From the NCBI GenBank assembly GCA_017615355.1, contig JAGAAJ010000139.1, positions 1-49,748 on the forward strand: 49,748 nucleotides of DNA, given 5' to 3'. Below, piece by piece: positions 16,607-27,700 of the stretch. The position numbers and the translations under genes are program-made. The stretch comes from Prevotella sp. GTDB taxonomy: Bacteria; Bacteroidota; Bacteroidia; Bacteroidales; Bacteroidaceae. Under the pieces are notes generated by a model that was not told where the DNA came from, searched no databases, and saw only the letters and a list, made by a program, of their open reading frames with translations. The number at the start of each line of letters is the position of its first letter. Positions within the stretch are counted from its first letter, which is position 1.

Positions 16607-17794
16607 ATGAACGTTCGACTCATCATACAAAAGGGCTTTGTGGCCATGATGGCTGCAATGGCATTGAGTAGTTGTGACATGATGACCGAGGACCTGGACG
16701 ACTGTCCGACAGGCCTCTACGTCAACTTCGTCTACGACTATAACATTCAGCGGGCAGACATGTTCAAAGACCATGTCGGTGGCCTCACGCTCTTTGTGTA
16801 TGATGAGTCGGACCGACTTGTCGCCTCTAAGACCATGGGCGGAAGCCAGCTCTCCAAGTATGGAAGTTACATCCACTTCACAGAACAGGAGCTGGCTCCC
16901 GACCATACCTATCGTCTGATGGCTATTGCCTTCCAGAACGACCAACTGTCGGCCAACGGTGCCAAGTATCGCCTCACTGGCAATAGCATCGGCGACCAGC
17001 GGCAGCAGTTCTTCATCAACCTTGACCACAAGGCCACCAGACAACCCGACAACTATTTCTACGTGAGCAATGCCACTCCGCTCGACACGCTGTGGCACAC
17101 GCTGACCACCGTCACCACACCTGCCGACTCTATGCCCAAGCAGCTGTATCCCGCTTTGCTTACACCTGCAAAATGCGACTATAGCTGGCAGCGCGATGGC
17201 AGCATCAAAACCAATGGACAAGAGACTGTCCGTGTGGTATCAGGTGAACCAACCTACGCCACTCTGAGTCTTATCCGCGACACGAAGCACCTGAACATCT
17301 CGCTGCGAGAGATTGACCACCCTGAGCAGGTAAGTCATGAGGACTATGACATCACCATCATAGATGACAACACAATCCTTGACTGTGAGAACAACTTAGT
17401 AGCACCTGCCGACAGTGTGGTCTATCGTCCATACGCTCAGTGGACATCGGTAGTTGAGAGCGACGGTCAAACCACCGCCGACTACTCGGCACACTACGAC
17501 CTGATGTTCAATCGTCTGCGCTACAACCCCACGACACAAAACAATGCCGTGCTCTGCATACGTAAGAAGGCAACGGGTGATGTTATCGCTTTGTTTAACC
17601 TGCCATACATCCTTTGTCAGGGACGTATGGCCTATGAGATTTACAACTACCAGCCACAGGAGTATCTCGACCGTGAGTACGACTATCGACTGGAATTGTT
17701 CCTTAAAGACGGTCGCTGGCAGGAAGGAGCCTATCTAGCCATCTGTGTAAATGCGCTGGCTTGGGCTAAGCGCATACAGTTTGTATCATTATAA
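16607..17794 (+). CDS. FimB/Mfa2-family fimbrial anchor subunit
   Basis: 395 residues. Lipoprotein signal MAAMALSSC with Cys23, followed by the family opening LDDCPTGLYVNFVYDYN and VGGLTLFVYDE, typical of the FimB/Mfa2 (DUF1812) family. Homologues stay lipid-anchored in the outer membrane, cap the base of the fimbria and limit its length. Two beta-sandwich halves are expected. The final segment INALAWAKR-like (CVNALAWAKRIQ) echoes the fimbrillin C-terminus. It follows the major subunit after 37 bases, as expected for an Mfa-type locus. Confidence 0.9.
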   Translation: MNVRLIIQKGFVAMMAAMALSSCDMMTEDLDDCPTGLYVNFVYDYNIQRADMFKDHVGGLTLFVYDESDRLVASKTMGGSQLSKYGSYIHFTEQELAPDHTYRLMAIAFQNDQLSANGAKYRLTGNSIGDQRQQFFINLDHKATRQPDNYFYVSNATPLDTLWHTLTTVTTPADSMPKQLYPALLTPAKCDYSWQRDGSIKTNGQETVRVVSGEPTYATLSLIRDTKHLNISLREIDHPEQVSHEDYDITIIDDNTILDCENNLVAPADSVVYRPYAQWTSVVESDGQTTADYSAHYDLMFNRLRYNPTTQNNAVLCIRKKATGDVIALFNLPYILCQGRMAYEIYNYQPQEYLDREYDYRLELFLKDGRWQEGAYLAICVNALAWAKRIQFVSL

Positions 17795-17813
17795 GATTCC
17801 TAAGAAATAGAGC

Positions 17814-19691
17814 ATGAGTGTGAAAAAGCTATATCATCTACTATCCTTGACAGCAAGCTTCATCTTGTTGTCAGTAGTGATATCGGCGTGCAACATTGTA
17901 GTCGACGGCGAATATGATGATATAGAAATCCCGACAAAGGACATACTCGCATGCTTTAATGCTGAGGGCAAGGCATGGCTTAACTTGGAAATACCCTTTG
18001 GCTATTCCAACGGTGCTACACGCAGCTCCTTTAATGATGGCACCGAGTATGCTGTACACGACATGACCATTATACTGTTCCATGGTTCAGAAGAGGTTGA
18101 TGCTAGGGTGGCTAGCACCTATACCTTTACTTGGACAGAATGGATGGATCCTGCCGATCAGGTAACGAAGACCCTGCAGGTGTCTTCCGATAATATCGAA
18201 AAAGGTGATAACGTCTATCTGCTCGCCATTCTTAATTACACACCATCACTTACCTCAGGAACGCTTTTCAGCGAGGTAAAGAATTCACTTACACCTATCA
18301 CCACCTCTTATAACAATACCGACTACTATGTTATGACCAACGCACCGTTGGCCACCTCCAACGATGGCACTGGCACGGTGCAAACGCTGATTAAGCTAAA
18401 CCCCAACTACTTCTTCGCAACCGAAGAGGATGCCTTAAGAAACCCTGCTGCCCACATCTATGTGGAGCGTGCCGCAGCGAAAGTGACGGTGGAACTAGAC
18501 GATAATATTCCCACCATCACCAATGACCCATATACCGACTACTACGTCAAGGGAAATCCCAATCTGGTCTTCACTGACCAACATCTGGCAGATTATTCTA
18601 TCTACAACTATCATACACAGGGCTACCTGGTGCGCCACTTCGAAAATAACTGGCTGACACTGCACCGTGCCAGTACTACCGATTACCGCTTCATCGAGAC
18701 GAATGCCCTGCCCTACGCCTCACCCAGCCGCTACCGCACCTACTGGGCCAAGGATGTCAACTATGACGATGATGACGAAGAAATAACCAACAATGGAGCA
18801 AAGGGCTGGAAGAAAATCAAGACCAATGCCTCAGGCTCAACTGGTGAGTGTGACTACTGCGCAGAGAACACCATGGACCTGGCACACATGGACATCAAGA
18901 ACAGTACGTTGGTGCTGGTGCAACTGAATCTGAACAACTATACCAGCTTCTATACCACCAGCGTGACGGGCAGCGATATTATCTACCAGTTGCCCGAGAA
19001 CCCGCAGGAAGAGGAAGGTACCAGCGCCCATGAGTCGTTTGCCCGTCGCAATGCTGCACCTGAGAGTGACACGCATTACTATGTATCATCGGCACGAACT
19101 ATCGACGAATACCTGCGTGAATGGCTTATGCAGACCAATAGTGCCGCCCGCAACTGGGTGAACACCTACGCCGCTGGCGATGCGAACCGCATCATCATCC
19201 GTCTGGATGACGGCCAAGCCAGCAATCCCAGGGTTAGCGGTCCCAAGGATGGCGGACAGGCCGTCGTACACTGCACGCAGAACGCACGCACCAGTGGCAC
19301 CGGTGTCAGTACGTTTGCCGCACTGAACCTCGACACCTACTTCGCCAACAACATCACCGTCAATTTCTACGACGACGGTTACTGCTACTACCTCGTGCCC
19401 ATCATGCATTTCGGCGACACACAGGCTCCCTGGCAATCTGAGCCAACAATGGCAGGAAGCAGCGCAGCCTACGCCTATGGCAACAACAATAACGACTATC
19501 TCGGCCGCTACGGTGTGCTGCGCAATAACTGTTACAATATCTCCATCACAGGCGTCAGCCACGTCGGAGGATGTAATGTCACCCAGCTTTTCAACAAAAT
19601 GAAGGATCAGGCCGATGACACCGTGGAGCAGCTGCTCAACGCCACGTTGGTCATTAATAGCTGGGAGGCTCACAATGAATCGCTACAATAA
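17814..19691 (+). CDS. Mfa1-like fimbrillin, probable accessory subunit
   Basis: 625 residues. Lipoprotein signal ends VVISAC (Cys26). The C-terminal part repeats the Mfa1-type signature: DNNDYLGRYGVLRNN-like text (NNDYLGRYGVLRNNCYNIS) and VINSWEAHN at the very end, corresponding to the INVLSWAKR end of the major subunit. YVERAAAKVTVELD (about 220) matches the same internal landmark. It is therefore a second Mfa1-like subunit, probably a minor or tip-proximal one, or an alternative shaft. It is less A/T-rich than the major subunit and starts 19 bases after the Mfa2-like gene. Confidence 0.8.
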   Translation: MSVKKLYHLLSLTASFILLSVVISACNIVVDGEYDDIEIPTKDILACFNAEGKAWLNLEIPFGYSNGATRSSFNDGTEYAVHDMTIILFHGSEEVDARVASTYTFTWTEWMDPADQVTKTLQVSSDNIEKGDNVYLLAILNYTPSLTSGTLFSEVKNSLTPITTSYNNTDYYVMTNAPLATSNDGTGTVQTLIKLNPNYFFATEEDALRNPAAHIYVERAAAKVTVELDDNIPTITNDPYTDYYVKGNPNLVFTDQHLADYSIYNYHTQGYLVRHFENNWLTLHRASTTDYRFIETNALPYASPSRYRTYWAKDVNYDDDDEEITNNGAKGWKKIKTNASGSTGECDYCAENTMDLAHMDIKNSTLVLVQLNLNNYTSFYTTSVTGSDIIYQLPENPQEEEGTSAHESFARRNAAPESDTHYYVSSARTIDEYLREWLMQTNSAARNWVNTYAAGDANRIIIRLDDGQASNPRVSGPKDGGQAVVHCTQNARTSGTGVSTFAALNLDTYFANNITVNFYDDGYCYYLVPIMHFGDTQAPWQSEPTMAGSSAAYAYGNNNNDYLGRYGVLRNNCYNISITGVSHVGGCNVTQLFNKMKDQADDTVEQLLNATLVINSWEAHNESLQ

Positions 19692-19694
19692 AGA

Positions 19695-21692
19695 ATGATA
19701 AGAAAAGCGAACATAAGGTATAGTTGGAAGGGATTTGCAATCCCCCTGCTGCTTTCAGCGCTGCTGTTGCTGACAGCCTGCACCGACTACGACGCTCTGC
19801 TACCGACGAAGGCAGAAGAGCCGTCGCAGGCAGAACGCCTGGCCAATGCCGATACGCTTTTCTTGAATCTCAGCATCGTTAGCAATTCCAATGTCACTCG
19901 CGCAGCAGAGGTAGGCACAAGTGCCGAAAACGCCATCTATGACGGTATCCTCTGCATCTTCGAGGGAAATGGTGAGACAAATGCCACCCTTAAAAACGCT
20001 ACTGCCATCGACCAGCTTATCAGCAATCCCAATGAGCCGCGTCCTACGATTCTGTCATCGTCTTCATCCATTGACATCGTGCAGCGTCTTCCCATTGGCA
20101 CCCATCCCTATCCTAATGGCGGAAAGCTTTACGCACTGGTATTGCTCAATACCACTTCCACGGGCTTCACCGTCAGTAATAATATGCTCTATCTGAATGG
20201 CGCATCACTCGCAGGAAAGACGCGAGCTGAGATACAGGCAATGCCCATTAACTCTGTGGGAAGCACCGACGAGCATACGGGTCTCTTTATGATGAATAAG
20301 CCGAAAGACAGCGGTCAGTTGGTGATTCAAGTCTATGACCCATCATGGACTGACCAGTGCTATCTGTATGACAGTGAAGAGGCTATCACCCAAAGCACCT
20401 ATACGAAGAAGAAACTCACCATCAACGTAGAGCGTGCTGCCGCCCGAATTAAGCTTACAAATGATATTCCTGCCTCAAAGGCATTGTCAAATATTCATTT
20501 GAATGCTGTTACCACGGCTCACCCGCTAATCCATAAGATGACGTGGGCACTGGCATCGGAGCTGCCAGGCAACACCGAGGCAACAGGAGCAAACATCTTC
20601 AGCCTCTTCCACCAACATTCCCATGAGAGTGGTGAGGCCGTTTATGTAGCGGAAAATACTGCTACGCCCACGTCGATTGTTGTCGAGCTACAGCTGAAGG
20701 ACGAGTCAAATGTCCTATTGGGCGATTGCTATAGCTTCCCCTCACTCAATGGCTACAATCTTTATACGAGTGTGGACGAACTAATTGAATTCTACAAATC
20801 CAAATGGGATGAACGGAAAGACGGCGAGAGTTATACTTCCATTTCCTCGTGGTCTGATGATGATGTCTTCCGAAATACCAAAGTGACAATACTTAATAAC
20901 GGCTCGGTGAAGGTATCGCTTCTGACCGACGAAAACTATACTTCTGCCACTGTTACTGATGCTCAGCGTATAGCCCTCCAACGTCTTGAAGGCGATCTAA
21001 GTTACTTTACCCAGGGCTATCGCGATGGTAAGATGTATTTTACATATAGCGTTAGTTCCGTGCAGCATAACAACGCCTACAACCTTAGTTTGGTGGAGAA
21101 GGGCAGCACAGACACACGCTATGTAGCTGTTACATTTAACAACCAGAATGGCCAAGGTTGGGCCGCTTCCTTTAGCAATAACAGTGCCAACCTCTTTACA
21201 ACGAGCCGTGTTGTGGTGGGAAGTAACATGAATTACAATGGATGGGACACTAATTTCGGTCAGGCTAAATATAATCCTACAGCAGAGCATAGCTCACCAA
21301 CAGTCGATGACAAAATTGATTTCCTGTTTGACCCAGAGGAAGGCTGGACATTCACACCTACACGAGTGGCGTTCAACACAACCAGCTATGATACTGACGG
21401 TGGTATTATTGATGTTTATTGGCTGAATAGTGGCCTGGCTACCAATGTACCCTTGGCTACAGGAGTCGTGCCTCCTCGTGACAATAAACCTGTTAATGTA
21501 CTTACTTGGAATAGAAGTGTTACCGCTGGGTCCGTGGGCGACGGGGAATGTGGTCTGCGTCTCTTGCTCTATGGCCTAAAAACAGAAAAGCAGGTAGGTT
21601 TCTCTGATATAGTCATAAGTGGAACACTCTCAAAAGAGAGTACAGAGAGTTCTCAAAAGAGTATCAATGGTGTGGGCAACCCTACTCCATGA
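19695..21692 (+). CDS. Fimbrial accessory/tip-like lipoprotein
   Basis: 665 residues, starting 3 bases after the previous stop. Lipoprotein signal LLLLTAC (Cys29). The N-terminal half resembles the fimbrillins: YDGILCIFEGNGETN, an INVERAAARIKLT landmark at about 245, and threonine/serine-rich strands. The C-terminal part (about 470-640) differs from the other subunits: FTYSVSSVQHNNAYNLSL is followed by a separate beta-rich domain (DKIDFLFDPEEGWTFTPTRV through DVYWLNSG to FSDIVISGTL) that could be a ligand-binding module. I infer a tip or adhesin subunit; this is not demonstrated. Confidence 0.65.
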   Translation: MIRKANIRYSWKGFAIPLLLSALLLLTACTDYDALLPTKAEEPSQAERLANADTLFLNLSIVSNSNVTRAAEVGTSAENAIYDGILCIFEGNGETNATLKNATAIDQLISNPNEPRPTILSSSSSIDIVQRLPIGTHPYPNGGKLYALVLLNTTSTGFTVSNNMLYLNGASLAGKTRAEIQAMPINSVGSTDEHTGLFMMNKPKDSGQLVIQVYDPSWTDQCYLYDSEEAITQSTYTKKKLTINVERAAARIKLTNDIPASKALSNIHLNAVTTAHPLIHKMTWALASELPGNTEATGANIFSLFHQHSHESGEAVYVAENTATPTSIVVELQLKDESNVLLGDCYSFPSLNGYNLYTSVDELIEFYKSKWDERKDGESYTSISSWSDDDVFRNTKVTILNNGSVKVSLLTDENYTSATVTDAQRIALQRLEGDLSYFTQGYRDGKMYFTYSVSSVQHNNAYNLSLVEKGSTDTRYVAVTFNNQNGQGWAASFSNNSANLFTTSRVVVGSNMNYNGWDTNFGQAKYNPTAEHSSPTVDDKIDFLFDPEEGWTFTPTRVAFNTTSYDTDGGIIDVYWLNSGLATNVPLATGVVPPRDNKPVNVLTWNRSVTAGSVGDGECGLRLLLYGLKTEKQVGFSDIVISGTLSKESTESSQKSINGVGNPTP

Positions 21693-21714
21693 TTCATAGA
21701 TAAAATGTAAATAG

Positions 21715-24700
21715 ATGAAAAAGGCAACACATACACTCCAAATGCTTAGCATTCTCCTGTTAATGATGGCAGGGGTCGGTGCGGCATGGGGACAAAATAC
21801 TGTCATTGCTGATATCGACTTCAGCAATCCTATCACAGATGGTGTAGTGGCGGGACGTGTGAATACGATGACCATAGGAGATCCATCTGACATTTCTGAC
21901 GGGCGACTAGTCCTTGGCAACAATGATAATATCGTCACCATTCCAGAACAGCAGCGGGATGGCCAACTGGTTACTGTTTCTTTTGCATTTGCCTTTGGTA
22001 AACTAGTCAATCGCTATGTAAACTTTTATCTGAATGATGCCGATGGCAACAATATTGCCTATTTTACCTATCAACCTTATTATAATTCCTTAAGTACGAA
22101 TTTAGGAATTACTACAGCTGATTTGCCTGCAAACGATAAAAATAGTCCGGATTGGGCAAATAGAGCTGTTACTTTTACCATTACGCTAAATTATTATTCA
22201 AACCTGATAACCACACGCACCTCCATCACTAACACTGACCGTACAGTCAGCATGAGCATCACAAACCGCTTTGCTACTTTTGTCGTTAGTTCAAATTACG
22301 ACAATTCCAGTAGATTATGCCAGTTCGATGACTTGCTTATCAAATCTAATACCAATTATTATTCCTATTTGGTGAAGGCAAGAGTAAATTCTACGTATTA
22401 TTCAACTATTGCATCAGGAGCTGCGCTAAATGGTTCTTTGGTAACAGTACCATATCATGAGTTCATACAAATTGATAATAATCTGTATATTACTTCGGCA
22501 ACAAATCAGGAATATAGAAAGACCATCACGCTTGACAACATAAATGGAAAAGAAGTATTTGTTGATTATACTTTAAATCAAGAGAACGTCCTTTTCTTTT
22601 CTGAAGCAGAAGACATTGCTGGTGGAATACCTAGTTCAAAAGGAAATGCGGATGTAAGATGTTCTTATGCGTTAGGTGCCTATTTCCCAAATGACGTGAT
22701 TGTTAGTAGCTTTAATGCTGGTGTCTATCGAATATGGGGGCAAGTTCAAGGAAATACGGGAACGACCTTTTCCATGACAGCTGGTGGTTCTCAGGTTTGG
22801 AGTTGTGCCACACAGGGATACCTGACTTCGAGCGGAAGCAATTTTACATTGACTAATCCTGGAGAGGTGGTTATCTCGGCCATGGGTGATCAGAATCATG
22901 TAATTGACTGCTTCTATATCCAGGCCATTTTCGCCTTCAAGGAGAATGGTGCTACTTACACATTGGGGGAAACTCCGAATATCAGTTCAAGACTAATAAA
23001 CACAACGGGGCAAACGGTTACCTATAGTCCTTCTGTTGCTGCAGATGATCCTGTTTTGGCTGTGGCTCCAGACGGAACATTGACACTGAAAAGAACAGGT
23101 AGAAAAATTGTAAAGGCAACGGTAACCGTAGGAAATAACACATATACCGCACAATATCTAATCACAGTAAGGAGTACCACCAATGCAACCGGGGCTTTGA
23201 CCTACGATGAGGCTTCACACACTGAATCATTTACTATTACTGGTACTGGCAACTTCGATGTGGAGCATTTCGAAGGAGAACGAATTTCCTTTGACATCGG
23301 TAATCCCAATGAGGTGCAGCAGGTAAATGAAGACGGATTGTATTGTATTGCTGATAATGGTATGATTTATGCCAACACTCAATCGAATATACCTGTCGGT
23401 GGAACCTATTTCAAATTTACCCCCAAAGCCTCTGGAGTGCTTACTGTTGCGGGTCCCCCTACTGGAAACAATCTTCGCTTAGTGGATAGTGAAGGAAACT
23501 TGTTGAAGACTTTGGAAAAAAATGTTGATGACATATATACTTTTGACACCCAATTACAGGCTGACCACTCGTATTATGTCTATTCTCAAGATAACTGGTG
23601 GGCATTTTTCCTGAAGTCCTTTACCTTTGATGCAACCCAGTCGGCAAGCACGACCATCAACGTGAGCGATCTGCTTTATCCTACGGTTGAGGGAGGAATC
23701 AATTCTACGGGCAACAAGCTTGACCGATTCATCCCAGGGTTTGCACTGACTTTCAGCGGTGGCGACGGTGCTACGGTGTATAACAGCAATGGGATAACTT
23801 TCTATCAGAATGCCTCAGGTGTAGGGCAGATGGTCATATCTCCTCGTTTGATGAGCGAAGCCAATGAAGGAGACGTTGTGTTTACGGGTATCACGTTGAA
23901 CTATGCTACCATTGCTTCAGGCAAAGCCACCAGTGCTTTGGTCAATGGACAGACTGCCAACATGTCGGAAGGCAGCACATCGGCCAGCGTCACACTTGAC
24001 AATCCTGCTTCTACGATTATTGTCAAGTACGGTAGTGATACAGATGACAATAGCTTCGTGCTTCAGAGCTTAACTCTAAATTATACGGTGACAGGCCGTG
24101 AGTTGTTGGAAGAGGTCATAGATATGTCGAAGACAGCTACTCAGCTTTCTTTCGAGAATAGTGTTTATTATGTTAGTTTTGGTCAACCCAAAGGACAGCA
24201 GGCATTCTTTGATATCCCATCTGGTCAGCAGGCCTATTCCTATGGTGGTGGCTTTAATGGTACCATCACGTACAGTAGTGCCGACCCATCTATAGCTACG
24301 GTGGCACCCGACGGTACTGTAACGATGGTCGTTAATGATGGTAGCGAGACCACAATCAATGCCCAGTTTGAAGCAAAGATTAATGGTAATGAAGATCATC
24401 CATATTTCCTCCCATCGGCAGTAGCTTCTTATAGAGTTAAAAGTGCTATGAAACTGACCCCTGACAATAGTTATATCCTGAAGCATGTGAAGCGCGGCAT
24501 GGTGGTAGAGGCTGTTGTCAGCAGCGACGGGACGTCCATGCTCTCCTTCTCCAAGACTATTGCCACCAGCCAGCAGACCACCAGCTCCGAGGGTCAGCTG
24601 ATTAGCACCTTTGCCTATGACAACGAAGGTCTGGATACCGAGTTCGACGTGGTTATCAGCTATGTTTCAGGAGATTATGCCTACGTGCAGAGTGCCCGTG

Positions 24701-27700
24701 CCTATTACAAAACTCCTGAATTGCGGCTGAACTATACACCGCAGGCCATATACAATCATCACGGAAATTGGACAGACAGCGATCTGCAGACGAAGTTTGC
24801 CCATAACACGGGTGTTGTGTCGTGCTTCGACCTTCAAGGCATTCCTTCGTTCACAGCCTATTATGAGGATACCGACTGCTCGGCTGACTTCGTGGCCCCC
24901 ACGGCTGCAAGTGAGTTTAGCAAGACAGGTAATATTGCCTGGGTGACAGATCCTGAAACCACACCCAAGGCTACTATTCGTAGTAATGGCAGTGGAACAG
25001 CCATCACCGATGCCACGGTGTCGGCTCCTATCTCACTTAAACCTACGGCAATGGGCTACGACCCCACCGCAGCCAACAACGTAGCCACAGCCAACCTGCC
25101 CGTTATTCCGTTCCCCTACACATGGGATCTTACTACGGGAGAATTTGCCGCTAAGACCAAAGCCTTGGAACTGGTGAATATCACCGATGACGGCAATGCA
25201 TACGTGCTTCTGGGACCCGGTAGTGTGGCGGTACATGAAACGGTTATCATTGCAGGACGTGAGAAACCCAAGACCAACTACGAGATAGACCCGAGTCGCC
25301 CAAACTCGCGCCTACGCATTCCTGTGATGCAGGGTATGAAGGTGTCTATCACCAGCTATGGCGCCGAGGAGCGCGTGACAGGTGTACAAGGCTATCCCTT
25401 GCAAGTCAGCAATGTCACCGATCTGCGCGGCTATGCCACAGCAACGCTTGATATCAAGCAAACGAGCAACACACAAGAGTATATAGCCAAGGATGACGGC
25501 TATGTTGAGATTTACAACCGTAGCGACGTGAATGTATTTATACAAAGCATAACTGTCTCGGCTCCTTATCTGGTGTTTGCCGATGGTGACAATCCTAAAA
25601 TCAGTAAGACGACCACCTACCAGAATCTTGTAGTGAACAAGCCTACGAAAGCCACTCTTACCTTTGAGGACAATGACGATAGTAATGCAAAGATTGATAC
25701 TCGCGACAAAACAACGGGTACATACACTTTCCAATCGTCGGCATCGGGAGACATCGTGGTGACTGCAAAAACGACTGAACAAAAACCTGCAAAGAATCTG
25801 GAACCGTGCTGGGGGCAATACACCATCTCGCTAGTTGACTTCTATTTCAGCCCGAATGTAGTCAATCTCAATCACAGTGTACAGTCCGTTTCCTATCCTA
25901 CGAACATGTTCCTGTCATACGCCCACCTCTATTTCAATGGTAAGGATTGGCTAAACATGACGGCAGAAGAGAAGAGCAAAATCAGCTTCTCGGTTGCAGC
26001 GCCTGCATATATCGATGACGACCTTACCCGGCCTAATTTTGCCGAGGGTATCGTGAAAGTCAACAACGATGTAAACAATCCATACACGATGGAGGTGCGA
26101 AACGATGGACAGCTGATCATTACCGCCGTCTATCGTGAGAACAACAATTCAGTGAGCACGGTAAAAACTTCTTGTAAAGTAAACATCACAATGACAGCTT
26201 TCAATGGCTTCAAATATCCAGCACCTATCATACCATCCAACGTGGCCAGCTATACATTTGCGACGGATGGGTCTGACAATCCGTTGGATGCAACCGCGTT
26301 AAGCACTACTTCCGGCTATAACGTCTATTATATAGGAAAGGACAACAATCAGGAACAAGTCTATGGACTAGTCACGTGGAACGGCACTACCCCATCTTTG
26401 GATTTAGAAACAAAGGGCTCTGGTGTATATTGCGTTGTTGCCGTGCGCGATGATGGAGGTGGTGTCTATACGCCTATTGCCTCCTTCTACCTAACCAAAG
26501 CTTATCCTGTCAATCAGACAACCTCCCAGAGTTGGGACTTCAGAAACGGACTGCATAATAGTTTTGGTGAGGCATGGGATAACAAATATAATGACTTAAC
26601 GCTCTTTGAACGTCAGGGTGATTGGACTCGAGGTATGCCATCCAACCGTGCCAGTGACTATCGCTATCTCTGGAGTGTCAATGGCAATAACGGTTTCATT
26701 ATCCGTGAGACGGCAGGACTGCTCGTCATAGCCGATGCTCCGACATGCGACAACTCCATCATCGATGGTGCTCATTGTGATGGCCATTTCGGTGCCTATT
26801 CAGGAACCAAGGGCAACTATGTCTATCCGAACATCGGACTGCACCGCAGCACGCTTATCATACCTCACTTGCCAAAGGGTGCCTACGTGGCTGTGGCCTG
26901 GGATCGTACAAGTGAAGGCGACGGCAACACCATGGTTTTGGAGAATCTGCTCGATTTGGAGGGGCACACTATTGACGAGATACGATATGGCGGGTCGGTA
27001 CGCTTGATAGGAACCAATGCAGGCAACAACCAAGGCTATTATACCTTCCGCGTGGCTCATGACGGCAACGTCACTTTCACGCAGAACGACAAGGGTACCA
27101 GCCGCATCATCGCTATCCACGTCTATTATGGTAATCCTGATACAAATGTCAATGCATCTGACGACGTCTACTACAACCGCAACGCAACTGAGGAATTCAA
27201 GGGGTCGGGCATGACACAGAAAATTATGGCCTACGCCCGTGCTAATGCCGATGGTACAGCTGACGTGGGAAGTGGCCTGATGCAACTTGACGGTATTTTG
27301 ACTACCGAGGGCGAAACGACCAGTCAGTGGCTGACAAACTACTTGAACTTTAGTGCTCCCAATGGTGTGCCGGAGTTTAAGATGGTGAATCAGGACGAGA
27401 CGCTGCATAATATGACAATGGATATGTCGCAGACCTATTTCGACTCTGGTAATGGCAGATATGCAGTGCCTGGTCTGTCATTTGTCGGTGCCTGCTGGGG
27501 TAAAGCTGTGATGAGCGTCGGCGTACGTGATAACAACGGTTATCTAGTGGCCTACCGACAGTACCGTTTCACCGTCGGTATGCGACCCAACATGACTTAT
27601 CCGAAGACATGGGACTTCACCCGCTTCTTCGACAACTCTACGGTAAAGATTGAAGACTCTCCCGTCACGGTGCTTCCCGCTACTGCCAACCTGAACACCA

